Below the pieces are notes generated by a model. It was not told the origin of the DNA, searched no databases, and worked only from the letters and a program-made list of their open reading frames with translations. Of a stretch of DNA of 64,000 bases, positions 39,600-53,420 are shown piece after piece; position 1 is the first letter of the stretch; each line of letters begins with the position of its first letter. A program made the translations under genes and the position numbers. The stretch comes from Pseudorasbora parva (taxonomy: Eukaryota; Chordata; Actinopteri; Cypriniformes; Gobionidae): positions 24,958,274 to 25,022,273 of the forward strand of contig NC_090182.1 of the NCBI RefSeq assembly GCF_024679245.1, read 5' to 3'.

Positions 39600-41051
39600 T
39601 TTTTTTATTTGGCAGAAACGCTTTACTCTTCTTAGCAAAAAGTGTCACAGCAGCCACTGAGCGTACGCAGAGAAAAATGCCATAACATCCTTTTAAACAC
39701 ACTTACATGTATCTAATATGATAAACAGAGCTGCATTACCTCATACTCATGACTGGAAAAGCGGAAATGGCGCCGGGGACTGAGTCCCGTCATAATAAAA
39801 GTCCCGTTGTGCAACAATCGCACCAGTAGCCTTGCTCAGCTCCTACAACACTGTCCTGCTCTGCTTCATACTACAGTAACGTTAATATTCACATCCATGA
39901 ACATGATTTCTTCCTGAGTCCTATCCTGATTTTTTCCCACCGACTAAAAAAATTACATAGTGCAGCTTTAAGTATGTTTTTGGCCAGATAGTTTGACTTT
40001 TAATTGAGTTGAAAGTTTGCGACACAGTGCTCACACTTTAAATATAATTTATCAAAGCTTTTTGCACCTTTGAATACCAGCACATAGCATTCCCGTCACA
40101 GATTACAAGAGTTATGACAGATGCTTCCATAGTCAGGTCCATCTCTGACTCACACACACTTGGCTTAGTCTGTGGTTGTTATGAAATATCGAGACAGATC
40201 TTCAACCAGCTCGCTGTTGTTTGTCAGTTTTCACAGAGGGCTCTGTTACCATGGTAATTCTAAGAGCGAGATGAGTGAAAAATCTGCGCTAATGTTTGTT
40301 GGTGTAGCAGAGCCAAGGAAGAAGAGGGGATGTAATGATTGTGGCCACAGATGTTTCCAAATGACCCATTCATAACCGATTTCCTCTTTGCCAAAAATTA
40401 GAAAAGGCCGGATGTTTTGTTTCTCTGTAGCAAGGGGCAGAGTAGGTGTGAAGTCTGCTGGGAAAATCACTTTCAGTGAGTAAACACTTGATTTAATATT
40501 CATCCGCTGAAGAAGAAAAAAATTACTAAATATCTTGCTTTTTGACAGACAGTCAAATGAGAACAGACAATTCCAGTCTTTCTGTCTCTGACGCACACAC
40601 ACACACTCTCTCACAAACACACTTACATATCACTTTAGCACCTCAGGCCTTCTTGAGGGCTTCCAGCCTGCTTAGCAATGGGAGACTGACAGCGTGTATC
40701 CACAAGAGGGGAGATGAGGCCGAGATTCTCAGAACTGACTTCCAACGAATCACTAAAAAGTCTTTGTTTCCACCTGCACCTCACTGAGAGAGCGATTCCT
40801 TGCTGGGACTCCTCCACTGCCTCCCACATATGTGAACAAATCAGTGTCAGTGTTGTGGAGTCGGCCAACTAGCTAAGGATGCTATGCTACTACCTGAAGT
40901 ACATTTTTCAGGAGTGTAGGTTTTTGAGAAGCTGGTTCTCGCAAGCAGGTCGGTTGTGCTGTGACCAAAACATTGCTGGTTTAATCACTGTATTTGCACA
41001 GAATGTTCCTGTTGGAATGTCTGATTCATTTTAGTGGATCGCTCCTCTTAA
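39600..41051. other. Intergenic, nothing firm
   Basis: No exon or named repeat. A 40246-40620 minus frame and its overlapping partners lack family resemblance. Confidence 0.4.
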
Positions 41052-41710
41052 GGTCTTTACACACTGATTCCGATTTTTTCATATGTGTTTTATTCGTATT
41101 CGTGATCCGAAAAATTTGTCACGCACAGAGACCTTACACACTGAGTCCGATGCGTATTAATGAATGCGTTGTGGGGGGAAAACGCAAAACAAGACAAAGT
41201 GACGTCTAGTGAGGATGATTTCTTTGTCCTGAGGAGATATTGTTCATCCACTACTGCAATCGCGTAGAGAGGAGAGTTTCCCCTCCTATCAAGCGGAATT
41301 ATCCAGACCGACCGATTCAACGTTTCAGTGGCTCAGTTTGATGCTTTGCTAGCGATACTGGAGCCACATATTAAAAAGAAGACCACTAATTTCCATGAAT
41401 CAATTGATCCCGAACACCTGGCATGTGTGAATGTGATCGGATATGGATCCGATCACACACGCACGCACGCACGCACACACGCACGCACGCACGCACGCAC
41501 ACACAAGCTTTACAGAGACTTGATGTGCTCTAATTATAGCTGTGAAATGATAATATTTGTGGTATTTTTGCTAGAATAATATGTATGGTGGCTCTGAGTT
41601 GTCAAAACGTCTCATAAAATGCGTTTTTACGGATGCGAAAACGTAGAAAATCGAACCTGTTCCGAATTTTTTTTTGACAGACGAAAGTTTCGTAGGCAGT
41701 GTTCAAGCAT
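41052..41710 (+). mobile_element. PIF/Harbinger relic with a transposase fragment
   Basis: Starts near GGTCTTTACACACTGATTCC. Plus-strand frames give EDDFFVLRRYC (about 41210) and then FDALLAILEPHIKKKTTNF with RESID-like HESIDPE (41337-41420), the N-terminal part of a HARBI1-type transposase. The catalytic DDE part is absent; an (AC/GCAC)n tract at 41457-41503 follows. The right terminus is not clear. Confidence 0.65.
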
Positions 41711-41779
41711 GATTGACATAACGTGAGGTTGAATTTATTTTTTGACGTGCATAAATTTTGCATGCCAATTACGGACTCA

Positions 41780-42698
41780 GGGCCCTATCTTGCACTCAGC
41801 GCAATTGACTTTGTACACCGACGCATGTGTCATTCCTATTTTGCACCCGCGCAAAGCACGCTTTTCCCTTCTGGCGCAAACAATCCCTGGTGCTATTTTC
41901 CTGTTCCATTAAACAATAGCCCCACTGACCAGAAAAAACCTAGTCTAAAGTCAGTGGCGCGTTGCGCGTTGTTCATTATGGAATTTTAAGGGCGCATGCT
42001 TGACCATAATGTATAGCGTGCACAACGCGCATATACTTTGCTCATGTAATCTACACAGATGCAACAGTTATTTTTGCAAATCATAAATTGTTACACTAAA
42101 AAAATATTAACACATGAGATGACGGAAATCATTGTGGTGTGCCACGAAGATGTGAAAAATAGGCATAAATCTAGCTCACAAATTATTCAGGCTAATTGTA
42201 GTAATTAGGAATCAGACCTGTTTGCCCAATAGTGGCAAGACATATATGTATATAAGGACATCTGACAAATTGGTTTGTCCGTCAAGAACCAGGAAAAACA
42301 TTGACTGAAAAACTGAAAAAACTGTTTAACCCACGCTATTTTGGGTGGGTTTCTCCCATCCCCATACAACACAACTTCTCTGTCTTTCACTGCTCTTACA
42401 AGAACATCAGTCTCCTGGCTGTGAACCACTCCTGGCGTGCGCCTGGTAAATACGCCATAATAATAGCAATCCATAATGGAACTTGCGCACTTGATTTTAA
42501 AGGAAATGTTGGATGACGCTCTGATTGGTTTATTCACATTACGCTGAAACCACACCTATGAATAATGAAGCTACTTCAGACCAACCCATTTTAGATTTGC
42601 GCCGGGCGCAAGAGATAGCAACAGCGCCGAGACCCGCCCACAAAGTTACTTGCGCTTCGCACGTTGACACTTGCGCTTCAAATCGTTAAATAGGGCCC
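41780..42698 (-). mobile_element. PIF/Harbinger-like element with a Myb/SANT remnant
   Basis: Ends GGGCCCTATCTTGCAC and (complement) GGGCCCTATTTAACG, flanked by TCA at 41777-41779 and 42699-42701, a 3-bp duplication. The minus frame 42555-42205 contains ETDVLVRAVKDREVVLYGDG then RNPPKIAWVKQ, the Myb/SANT-like DNA-binding helix found in the second protein of Harbinger transposons. No transposase remains. The interior is rich in GCGC words. Confidence 0.75.
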
Positions 42699-42795
42699 TC
42701 AGTGTTCACTGGCCTTTACTCTGTGGCGCTGGAAAGATCAATTCTAGTGAAACGCCTACTGGGTGCATCAGTTGTTGTACTCTTCCATTACTCTC

Positions 42796-43560
42796 TCTAA
42801 TGTAGCCTTGAAAACAGTATAATTCTTTCTAGGGAATCAGTCCTCACATCCTAAACGCTACAATGTCTCCATATTTGTGGCATTAGAAAGTCTGATTTAT
42901 TATAGTGAATAATTTCTGCCAAAGATTTTAAAGACTCAGAAGACAGGTGAATGATTTACATATTTATTCCATAAAGTATAAACAGATGGAAGGGAGCTAC
43001 AATGAATCATGTTTCGTTGTATAGAAAATGTCTTGGCGTATAGGCCCAGTCCTTAATCTAAATCCTGGGGTTGTCTGAAGATAAAGGCAGGGGCGGAGCC
43101 TACCCCCGTTGGACGGACAGGGCCAACCTGGTGGTGGTGGGAGGATGGAGGGGAACGCCAGCATCATTAACTGTGAATGTGAAATAGAGAATTCTGTGCT
43201 TATATACTATAGGTGTCAAGCAGTGATTGGCAAGACCTATTATGAATAAATGACGTAGCATTACAGTCTTCCTGGTAGAACTTACGCTGGTGTATTGTCT
43301 GATTTGTTCTAGGTAATCAGTTCGTCCTAAATGGCCCCCTCTTTCCATTAGACATATATGTAGCTTTGGAAATTCTGATTCATTCTAGTGAATCAGTTCA
43401 GTAATTTCTCTTGTATGTAGCCTTGGAAAGTCTGATTTTTTAAATCTGACCTCTCTCTCTTATCAAAGCTTAGAATAAAATAAACCAGTCACTAGAACGA
43501 ATAAGACTTTCCATACTATTTCTCTTAAAGGCTTAGAAAATTGTATTCATTCTAGTGAAG
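42796..43560. repeat. Degenerate tandem repeat
   Basis: Recurring words 'gtagccttggaaagtctgat', 'ttctagtgaatcagtt' and 'tttctctt' appear several times with drifting spacing (near 42800, 42885, 43295, 43365, 43415, 43545), broken by unrelated sequence at about 43080-43250. Looks like an old minisatellite; no coding frame. Confidence 0.5.
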
Positions 43561-43872
43561 TGGCTATCTTTCAGAACATTTATGAACAGATGAAAAGATG
43601 ATTTTCTTTTTTTTAGCTCAGTATTTATTCTGTTTTCAACAGTTTTAAAGTCTGTTTTTTGTTGTTGTGTGAATTTAACCAGTTCATTATTGTTATTGAA
43701 ATTGAGATATAATTCACTTAACTCTCACTGTGTTTATGCTAGATATTTATAATATGACATATAAATCAAAGCCTGGGGTCCATGAATATATTCAGTGTTG
43801 TTGCGCTAGTATAGATAAAATCTTTATTTGTAATTATCATCAAAATTACATATGAGTGCCACCTCCAAACCA

Positions 43873-43874
<2 letters not shown>

Positions 43875-43931
<57 letters not shown>

Positions 43932-44302
43932 TTGTTTTTGTGAATTGTGGGGACATTCCATAGGCGTAATGGTTTTTATACTGTACAAACCGTATTGTCT
44001 ATCCCCTTACACTGCCCCTATCCCTAAACCTACCCATCACAGGAAACATTCTGCATTTTTACTTTTTCAAAAAAACTCATCCTGTGTGATTTATAAGCAT
44101 TTTGAAAAGTGGGGACATGGGGTAATGTCCTGATATGTCACCATTTTCTGTAATACCTATGTCATACACATGTTATTATACACATTTTTGTCCTGATATG
44201 TCACAAAAACAAGCACACACACACACACACACGCACGCACGCACGCGCACACGCATGCACCCACGCACACACACAAATACACAAACACGCACACACACAC
44301 AC
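43875..44302. repeat. (CA)n tracts flanking a dispersed fish repeat
   Basis: CA arrays lie at 43875-43928 and, interrupted with GCAC units, at about 44214-44302. Between them the text 'ggggacattccataggcgta' and 'ccctaaacctacccatcac' is a repeat I associate with fish CA microsatellites; a diverged relative occurs near 58600-58760. Confidence 0.7.
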
Positions 44303-44725
44303 ATCCTGGATGAACATTTTCCTTATGCTTGTGAATCTTGTGATGAACCATTATGAATTTCATTTTTTTTCCAGAGGGCATCTCACAGAAGCAGTAGGTG
44401 ATGGACTGCTGGTGCTAACCAGATAAGATGCTAGACGGGATTGAAAAAAGGAAATGTGTGTACTAGTCAGGCTATCTTCTTCCAGTCAATGTACCACATG
44501 ATTTCAGCTCGAATTGCTTGGAATTGGAACAACTTGGAATTGCAGTCATGTCAGTTTGATGGGGAAATATTTAGGAAGAGAGCAGATTTTTCTGACATGT
44601 CATATTCAAGACTGCATTACATTCTGCTCAAAGTTTCATGTTCAGAACAATGCTGCCTCCAATCTGTCAAACCTCCAGTCTGTTGCTGGAGGTATTCAAA
44701 ACAATGGATACAGATTTTTTTGTGT

Positions 44726-44894
<169 letters not shown>

Positions 44895-44954
44895 ATCTAA
44901 ATTGAACGAATTAAAATGTTTTTGTACACTGCATCCTTAAGTGCATAGATGGAC

Positions 44955-45037
44955 TGATGGATGGATGGATGGATGGATGGATGGATGGATGGATGGATGG
45001 ATGGATGGATGGATGGATGGATGGATGGATGGATGGA
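44955..45037. repeat. (GGAT)n microsatellite
   Basis: About 20 tandem GGAT units, 60 bases after the CTAT array. Confidence 0.97.
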
Positions 45038-45189
45038 TTGATCGACTGACTAACTGAGAACTTAATAGTTGTTTCTTGCCACTGTTTTGTAGTACACTGC
45101 TTTTCATAGTCAATACAGTCTGCAGCTCAAGTTAACATTTAAAATAAACTACAAGTTCAAGATCATAGAGTTCGAGTACAACTACAAGT

Positions 45190-45510
45190 TAAAAATAATA
45201 ATATTTTAATTCAGCAAGGGTGCGTTATATTGATCAAAAGTGAATTAAGACATTTATAATGTTACAATTCAAATAATTTTATTGATCAAAGGATCCTGTC
45301 AAAAAAAATGCATCACAACCTCCACCAAAAATATTAAGCAGCACTAACTATTTTTTAGCGTTGAAAATAATAATGTTTCTTGAACACCATATCAGCATTA
45401 TATAATGATTTCTGAAGGATTGTGTGACACTGAAGATTGGCATAATGATGAAATCACCATCACAGGAATTACTTGTTTTTGTGTTTATGTTTATGTTAAT
45501 GTTTTTTTTA
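45190..45510. repeat. Dispersed fish repeat, copy of 'family F'
   Basis: Contains 'tgatttctgaaggattgtgt', 'gacactgaagattggcataa' and 'attaagcagcactaac', in the same order as other copies. Non-coding. Confidence 0.65.
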
Positions 45511-46274
45511 AGGATCATGTGTTTACTGTATTTTTATTTTGAAAAAACTTACAAACTAATCAACTCAAACTTGGTATGGTATGCGTATATTTCTAATTTC
45601 TATATATTTTTTTGTATATGAGAAGAGCAGAAATGTCTTGATGTCTGTACAAATGTCTTTTTGATAAATATTTTTAGTGAGTCTTAATGATCTTTTTAAT
45701 GAATCAGTTGCTCCAGTTCATAAAACAGAATTTAATTTAATTTAATTTGTGTATATTTTTTTAGGCTTCGCTGCATTTCTCATCCACCTGAACATTTTAA
45801 GTAAATAACAAGCATAAAATGAGACAAAATGAGCCACAACAGTCAATACAGAGGGACATGAGATCATGCCAGCTTCAGGTTGAGTACTAAGAGTACACCT
45901 ATATATCCTTTGGTTTGTCTTTGTTCATGAGGCATGATGGTGCTGTGTAAAAGCATACTAGTTTTTTTCAGTGTTCCATATGGGCCCATATTCCCCATCC
46001 TGAGAATCGTTATTCAGCCATTACATTTAATTATCACATAGAGACTTTCTTTAATACAAGTGGCCATCAGTTCAGTACAGGACACATGAGAAAAGGAACG
46101 CAAGGCTGCCTAAATGATCTTTTCCCCCTCCATTTCCTTAGCTCAAGTGCCTCAGTGTTGAAATCCGATTGTCTCGCTGTTTTATTTCCCCTGTGGCTCT
46201 GTTGCCGTATTGTGGGTCATTTGTGTGGCTTAGACTGCTGAACTCAGAGACATGCTGAGCTTATAGTCGTTGTC

Positions 46275-46349
<75 letters not shown>

Positions 46350-48065
46350 GAGCGCATCCCCACCACCATGAGGAGAACAGATGCCTCCTCATCAAAGCGT
46401 AAACGCCTCTGCCGGCTGGGCTTTCTATCACAACACATCAGCCTTTTTTTCCTCCACACACAATGTGCAATTGTGCTTTTTGTTCATGCCAGCTTGAGAT
46501 AAGAAGGCCACTGATTGACACTAATCATTGCTTTATGCCTCTCTGCATCTCTGTGATTTTTAAAACATATTTACAGTGCTGAAAATTTTCAAAAAGCTTG
46601 TTCTTGCTGTTCAGATGGTAATTGTTTCTCAGGGTGATGTGTGTAACATTCCATGGCTTCTCCATGATTAAACTAATGTGTTCAGATGCCAGTTGATGAG
46701 GGAGTTGCATCAATCCTCTAGGTACACACTTTAGCTACATTTTTTTTTGTCATTTTTCTTCAGCCCATTCTCACTCCGAGGTGTCAAAAACTGAATCAAG
46801 CACCTTGTGCGTCTTGATGCTAAAGGTACCCTGCATATTCCTTGCCATACGTGTCAGATGAAAATGCATTTAATTCATAAGTATTTTTGTGCATCTAAAC
46901 CCACCCCTAAACCTAACTACACAACACAACAATATAAAACACACAGCAAGCTACTCTATTCAGTGCCTAATTAGAAATCCTGCAAAAGTACTGTGTGACT
47001 GTTCAAAGGTTTAAGGTCCAGTAGGGCTGCACGATGTGGAGAAAAAATCGAATTGTGATTTTTCTGGTTTAAAAATGTATATATAGAACACCCAGTTTGT
47101 TGTGCTTGTTTGTAGGGCTGCACAACTTGCCCATTTTGTGCTTATATATTAATTATAATACATTTTGATGAAAAAAATATTATTATAATTATTATTATTA
47201 TTGCTAAATAAATCATTAAATAAATATTAAACAAAATAAGAAATATAACTATTGTAATAACACTTAAGTTATTACAAATAATTTAAGAATCAATATTACA
47301 ATATAATAAGAAGAAAATAATCTGAGCGCTAAACATTTCATTCATACTGGAAGCCGGAGGACAGGAGGAAACTCTAAATATGCCTACAGAAGGTATATCA
47401 CTTATGATGTTCCAGGAAATCCCTAATATGGACAAAGGCATCCAGCTATCAGCTGAATTTAAAAAAAAGACAGGAGCACTTTGACTGATTTAACATGAAG
47501 ACAATAATCACACAACTGCCACAATATAGGGTTTATTTGAGTTCATCAAGCCTTTTGGGTATTTTCATAAATAATAATACAGGTCTGTTTATAATCCAAT
47601 GCTTGACATAGAATTTATTGCTGCATAGAATACTTATAGAATAATTATATATTGTCTTCCTCATGATAAAAAGCCATGTCAGCTCACAAACAAGTTATTT
47701 TAAACAGTCGACTGATGTTATGAAGTAAGTTTGGAGGGGAAAAAAATACAGCAATTTTATTTGTTTGGACATTCTACAACTCTTCATCAAATTCTCAACA
47801 CGCAGCCTCAGACTGTTTTTAATTAATCCACAAAACAGATTAACACTGTTTGTGCCTAAATGCTGATTAGGTAGGCTCAGATCAAATCTCATGCTTAGAT
47901 CTAGTTCACACATCACAGTTACCACAAAAATGTTCTACATAACAGCATTTATTTGAAATCTTTTGTAACAATGTAAAATGTATTGTCACTTTTGTATGCT
48001 ATGTTATAACATATGTTATATGTTATAACAGTGTATGTTATACAACTGTTATTATAACCATTATA
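45511..48065. other. Non-coding with a (CA)n tract
   Basis: No exon recognised. A (CA)n array lies at 46276-46345. The balanced, non-repetitive stretch at about 46060-46260 could be conserved non-coding sequence, untested. Confidence 0.4.
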
Positions 48066-48286
48066 CCTGGTTTCACAGACAAGGCTTAAGCCTATGGACT
48101 AAAATGCCTATTTGAGCTGTTTTCACTGAAAGCAACTTGCACGAATTTATCTTCAAATATGTCAGTGCCATTGTTTTGTCTCAAGATGCATTTCAGTAAT
48201 GTTTTTTTCTAAAGCACATTTATAAATGTCCCAATTTAACTAAGGCCTAATCCTGGTTTAATCAAAGCCCTGTCTGTGAAACCAGG
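48066..48286. mobile_element. MITE with mirrored termini
   Basis: Opens CCTGGTTTCACAGACAAGGC and closes GTCTGTGAAACCAGG, an inverted repeat of 15 exact bases that continues imperfectly. Resembles a hairpin repeat common in cyprinids. Non-coding. Confidence 0.8.
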
Positions 48287-49053
<767 letters not shown>

Positions 49054-49125
49054 GGCTAAATAGCAGTGAAATGCAAAGGAAAGTATAGGATTAGAGTAGA
49101 CAAATGCATAATCAATCAATCAATT

Positions 49126-49380
49126 GGGGCGGCAGTGGCTCAGTGGTTCATGTAGGTTGTCTACAAACCGAAAGGTTGGTGGTTCAATCCCCGGTTCCAC
49201 CTGACCAAGTGTCGAAGTGTCCTTGAGCGAGACACCTAACCCCAGCTGCTCCCGACGAGCTGGATGGCGCCTTACATGGCTGACATCGCCGTCGGTGTAT
49301 GAATGGGTGAATGTGAGGCAAAAATGTAAAGCATTTACATTTACAGCGGATAAAAGCGCTATATAAATGCAGTCCATTTA
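49126..49380 (+). mobile_element. tRNA-derived SINE
   Basis: The head carries RNA polymerase III promoter boxes at the expected spacing: A-box TGGCTCAGTGG at 49136-49146 and B-box GGTTCAATCC at 49181-49190. The body includes 'cccagctgctcccgacgagc' and the tail 'gataaaagcgctatataaat'. It is preceded by short ATCA repeats. No poly-A. It is a SINE, not a tRNA gene, because the sequence after the B-box does not form an acceptor stem. Confidence 0.88.
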
Positions 49381-49798
49381 ATCAACAAACATCAAATGCA
49401 AATAAATGTGGGCTTTGATACTGGCCATTTGTCTCGCCCCTCAGAGCATAAGTGATGGGACGGATTCAAATGAAAGATATAGAAACACTTCAGTTTGACA
49501 GTCTAATAATGATGGAGGTGTTTGTGTGTAGTTCTGTTGACCTTTCTCTTTCCTGAACGTCTGTCTGCTTGTGAGCTGCCTATGGGCACAACAGAGAAAA
49601 TATGGCAATGACTGCATTTAACAGGTTGATTGTGTCTGACATGTATTGTTTTAAAGAGACAAGAGAGGCTGATTGAAAAACGATGAATGCAGTGTTGCCT
49701 GTGCAATCAGTGTCACCGATGAAGACTGAAAATCAAGTTCAGACAGACATGTGTCCCCTGGAAATGTACATATTCAACTATGAAATCTTACTTGCCAA

Positions 49799-50087
49799 TA
49801 AAGGAACACTCCATCGGTTTTTAGAAATAGGGCTTATTCTACTTCTTTCCTACATTTAGATATGTGGTCTCTCTCTATCTCTCTCTGCGCTTGTGGACCC
49901 TGGATGGTTGTGGCATACTAATCCCTGTCATGTGCGGTTCTGATTAGTCGTGGGTGGGGGTGAGGTGGGGCCGGGGGCCTTGGTCTTTCGCCCTCCAGCT
50001 GGTAGTTGTCGCGCTGTTTTAATGCTTTACATATTAGGTGAGGTGCACACACATTCATTTGGAGCATAAAACTAGTTTAAATCAGGG

Positions 50088-50122
<35 letters not shown>

Positions 50123-50861
50123 CATATATAGGGTAAATGTGGCGTGGACATGGCGGCCTGCATGGGCTTTGCACTGGGCAGGTTCCATGCTACACGCCAT
50201 GTTTGTTTTAATGCATTATACACTAGTTGACAAACACATCAGACAACAACAACAACAAAAAACACAAAGATAGGGTCAGCGTGGCATCTATGGAACAGCT
50301 GGGGGATGGGCATGGATCTCGGGACCCTGGCAGCACCTCACCTTGATAGCCCATTGCATTACAACTCTGGCAGAGGTCTATCCTATGCCATGGCCATGAG
50401 GGGTATCAAAGCTTTATAATACCTTGTTATTAATAGCTGATCAATATTACCATTATTATAATTATTTTTATTGTTATTATTATTAAAATCATTGTTACCA
50501 CTACTATTATTATCACTATTAATGACTTTATCAATATCTATCATTATTAATATTATTATTACTATTACTACTATTGTTTTTATTTGTCCTCTTCCTGACC
50601 CCTTTAACCTTCCCCTCATTCCGGATGAAAAGAGTATATTTGTATATATGTTTGTCATTACTACTACTGATAATACTATTAATACTATTTGTCATTTCTA
50701 ATTAATTGGATTTATCATTATTATTGTTATTATTATTAATATTGCTATTACTATTGCTGTTGTCACCTTATTTATACACATATATTTTTTGGTTATGTCT
50801 GTTGTACTTCCCTACATGATTCTTTATTCATACATTAACACTCCCACACCAGTTACACGCA

Positions 50862-50945
<84 letters not shown>

Positions 50946-51051
50946 TACACACGCACACATCGTACTGGCATGTTTATGTTTTGTTGGCCCTTGTATTTGT
51001 ATTTTGCATCTTACTTCTCTTTTGTAAATAATGTACTTGTCTGTTTGCATA

Positions 51052-51088
<37 letters not shown>

Positions 51089-51258
51089 TATGTGGGCAAA
51101 TGCTTTTTTTTTTGTCTCAGTGCATGCATTGTTTCAGTTTGGCAGGGCTAGCTAGCTTAGCTTAGCATAATGAATGGAATCCTATGTTGCCAGCTAGCAT
51201 GTCACAGAATAAGAAGTTGAATAAGCCCTATTGCTAAAAACGGTGGTGTTCCTTTTAA
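49799..51258. mobile_element. MITE interrupted by a LINE-type insertion
   Basis: The left terminus reads AAAGGAACACTCCATCGG then 'aatagggcttattctact'. The right terminus is the complement: 'gaataagccctattgct' then CGGTGGTGTTCCTTTT. About 45 bases pair with few mismatches. Between the arms lies a retrotransposed block with its own target duplication, so the MITE was present first. Confidence 0.75.
49868..51085 (+). mobile_element. 5'-truncated retroposon (LINE tail) with 10-bp target duplication
   Basis: Flanked by AGATATGTGG at 49858-49867 and 51086-51095. It ends in a poly-A tail of about 34 bases, preceded by ATAATAAA. The body is non-coding: a GC-rich part (49890-50390), internal poly-A (50089-50117), ATT-rich low complexity (50400-50780) and a (CA)n tract (50867-50942). 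Target duplication plus poly-A indicates reverse-transcription-mediated insertion. No reverse transcriptase remains, so a processed transcript from another source is also possible. Confidence 0.75.
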
Positions 51259-51291
51259 TTAAATTGTAAAGCCTAAGGTAAATAACTAAAT

Positions 51292-51473
<182 letters not shown>

Positions 51474-52192
51474 AATTTTCACAGGGAGAGAATATAATAG
51501 ATGCGAGTTGGAGAGGTATGCAACGCACCTGTGCAGCTGATGCGATTCCTCTCCCCTTTTCTCTGTGATTCCATCTCTGCTCATTATGCAGCAGTGAGGA
51601 ACATTCTGTCAGATAAAAGCAGAGCAGTAATGGAGGATAATGACTCGCTCACAGTCCCAACTCCCTCTAAGCCACAACACTGTGCTTTGAAACTGTGAAG
51701 CCCCAGTCCCTTGACTGCTGCAAATGATGAGAGAGGAGTTAGAGAGACCGACAGAGGGAGAGATGGTAATGAAGGAGAATTAACCCCTAAGATTGAGGGA
51801 TGTCAAGGAGCAGAAGGAAGCAGTTCCCTCAGGTGGTGTCAGTAAACCAGGCCACCGAGAGATTGTGCTGTTGTGAGATTGTAACCACACAGAGACAAAA
51901 TGTAAGTGTAGTTCAATTTGTTCCATGCTGAAGGGCTGGACCACCTGCGGCTGGTAACCAATCAGTCGGCTTTATTCAGTAAATCCTCTCATCACCTGAA
52001 GAGCAAAAGCCGCTATTTTAGAAATACACATATATTTATGGGTATTTTCATTTATTTATCTAGGATTATACATTAAATTCAGAGCTGTATCTGCCATAGA
52101 TTCTCCACTAATGAAAAATGTCTCTTTAAAAATTATGGCTAAATTAGAGGACCATAGATAACTGTTTTAATTTTATGTTAAACATCCATACA
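51474..52192. other. Intergenic, nothing recognised
   Basis: No supported exon or repeat. Confidence 0.45.
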
Positions 52193-53095
52193 TTATACAC
52201 TGATACAAGCATTATTATGCCCTAATATTGTGTTGGTGCCCCTTTTGCTGCAAAAACCACCCTGACCTTTTCGAGGCATGGACTCTAGTAGACCCTTGAA
52301 GGTGTGATGTGGTATCTGGCACCAATATATTAGCAGCAGATCCTGTAAGATGCGAGGTGGGGCCTCCATGGATCGGACTTGTTTGTTCAGCACATCCCAC
52401 TGATGCTCAATTGGATTGAGATCTGGGGAATTTGGAGGCCAAGTCAACTCCTCAAAATCATTGTTGCTCTCCTCAAACCATTTATGTTTTGTGGAAGTGC
52501 ACATTATCCTGCTGAAAGAGGCCACATCCACCAGGGATTACCATTTCCATGAAAGGATGTACATGGTCAGCAAGCATTGCTTAGGTGGTGCATGTAAAAG
52601 TAACATCCACATGGGTGGCAGGACCCGCAGAACATTTCCTGAATCATCACATTGCCTCTGCCGGCTTGCCTTCTTCCCATAGTGCATCCTGGTGCCATGT
52701 GTTCCCCAGGTAAGTGATGCATACGCACACATCCATCCATGTGATGTAAACAGAATAGTGATTGATCAGACCAGGCCACCTTCTTCCATTGCTCCGGGGT
52801 CCAGTTCTAATGCTCACGTCACGTGCCACTGTTGGCCCTTTCGGCAGTGGACAAGGATCAACAAGGGCAACCTGGCTGTTCTGCGGTTATGCTGACCCAT
52901 ATGCAACAAACTGCGATGAACTGTATATTCTAACACCATTTTATCAGAACCAGCAGTAACTTCTTCAGTTACTGAGCTATAATGTTTTGCCAGATCGGTG
53001 TATAAGGTTGTGGTCCTTCTTCCTCTTACTAAGTGTTCATTGTAAACTGGTTGAAGGCAGTATAATTTGTGTGTAAAATTATAATTCACTTATTT
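52193..53095 (-). mobile_element. Tc1-like transposon relic, same family as 19.35 kb
   Basis: The minus strand carries broken transposase frames: LPLLILVHCRKGQQWHVT (about 52830), MAWSDQSLF (about 52779), YLGNTWHQDALWEEGK, then FEELTWPPNSPDLNPIEHQW (52460 on) and LLESMPRKGQGGF near the C-terminus. One inverted-repeat end survives poorly near 52195 ('gcattattatgccctaat'). Frameshifts and stops abound. HCRKGQQW and NTWHQ-AL are shared with the plus-strand copy. Confidence 0.88.
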
Positions 53096-53251
53096 GTGTG
53101 TAACTTACCTAAAGGTGAGCTAAAAAGTTTAAATCTGATAGTAAATCTGGAAACATCATTGCGCATAATTAAATGATATGCCTCTCTGGCCCTTGAAGAT
53201 AAGCCTCAGTTATTGAACAAGAGTGCTACGTGATCAAGAGTAGATTTCCCA

Positions 53252-53312
53252 CACACGCACACGCACCCCCCCCCCCCACACACACACACACACACGCACG
53301 CTCGCACGCACG

Positions 53313-53349
<37 letters not shown>

Positions 53350-53420
53350 TTATATTACATTGTGGGGACATTTGCAAGGGCGTAGATTTGGTGTGAACAT
53401 TGGGGGGTTGAACATTGGTA
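53252..53420. repeat. Compound (CA)n tract and a hAT-like end fragment
   Basis: CA/GCAC units with a C-run at about 53252-53346. At 53375 the text CAAGGGCGTAGATTTGG resembles the terminus of the hAT element at 12337 (CATGGGCGTAGATTACG). Only one end was found. Confidence 0.6.

Noticed and set aside
49126..49200. Possible tRNA gene
   Set aside because: A- and B-boxes are present, but there is no closing acceptor stem and the sequence continues into a SINE body.
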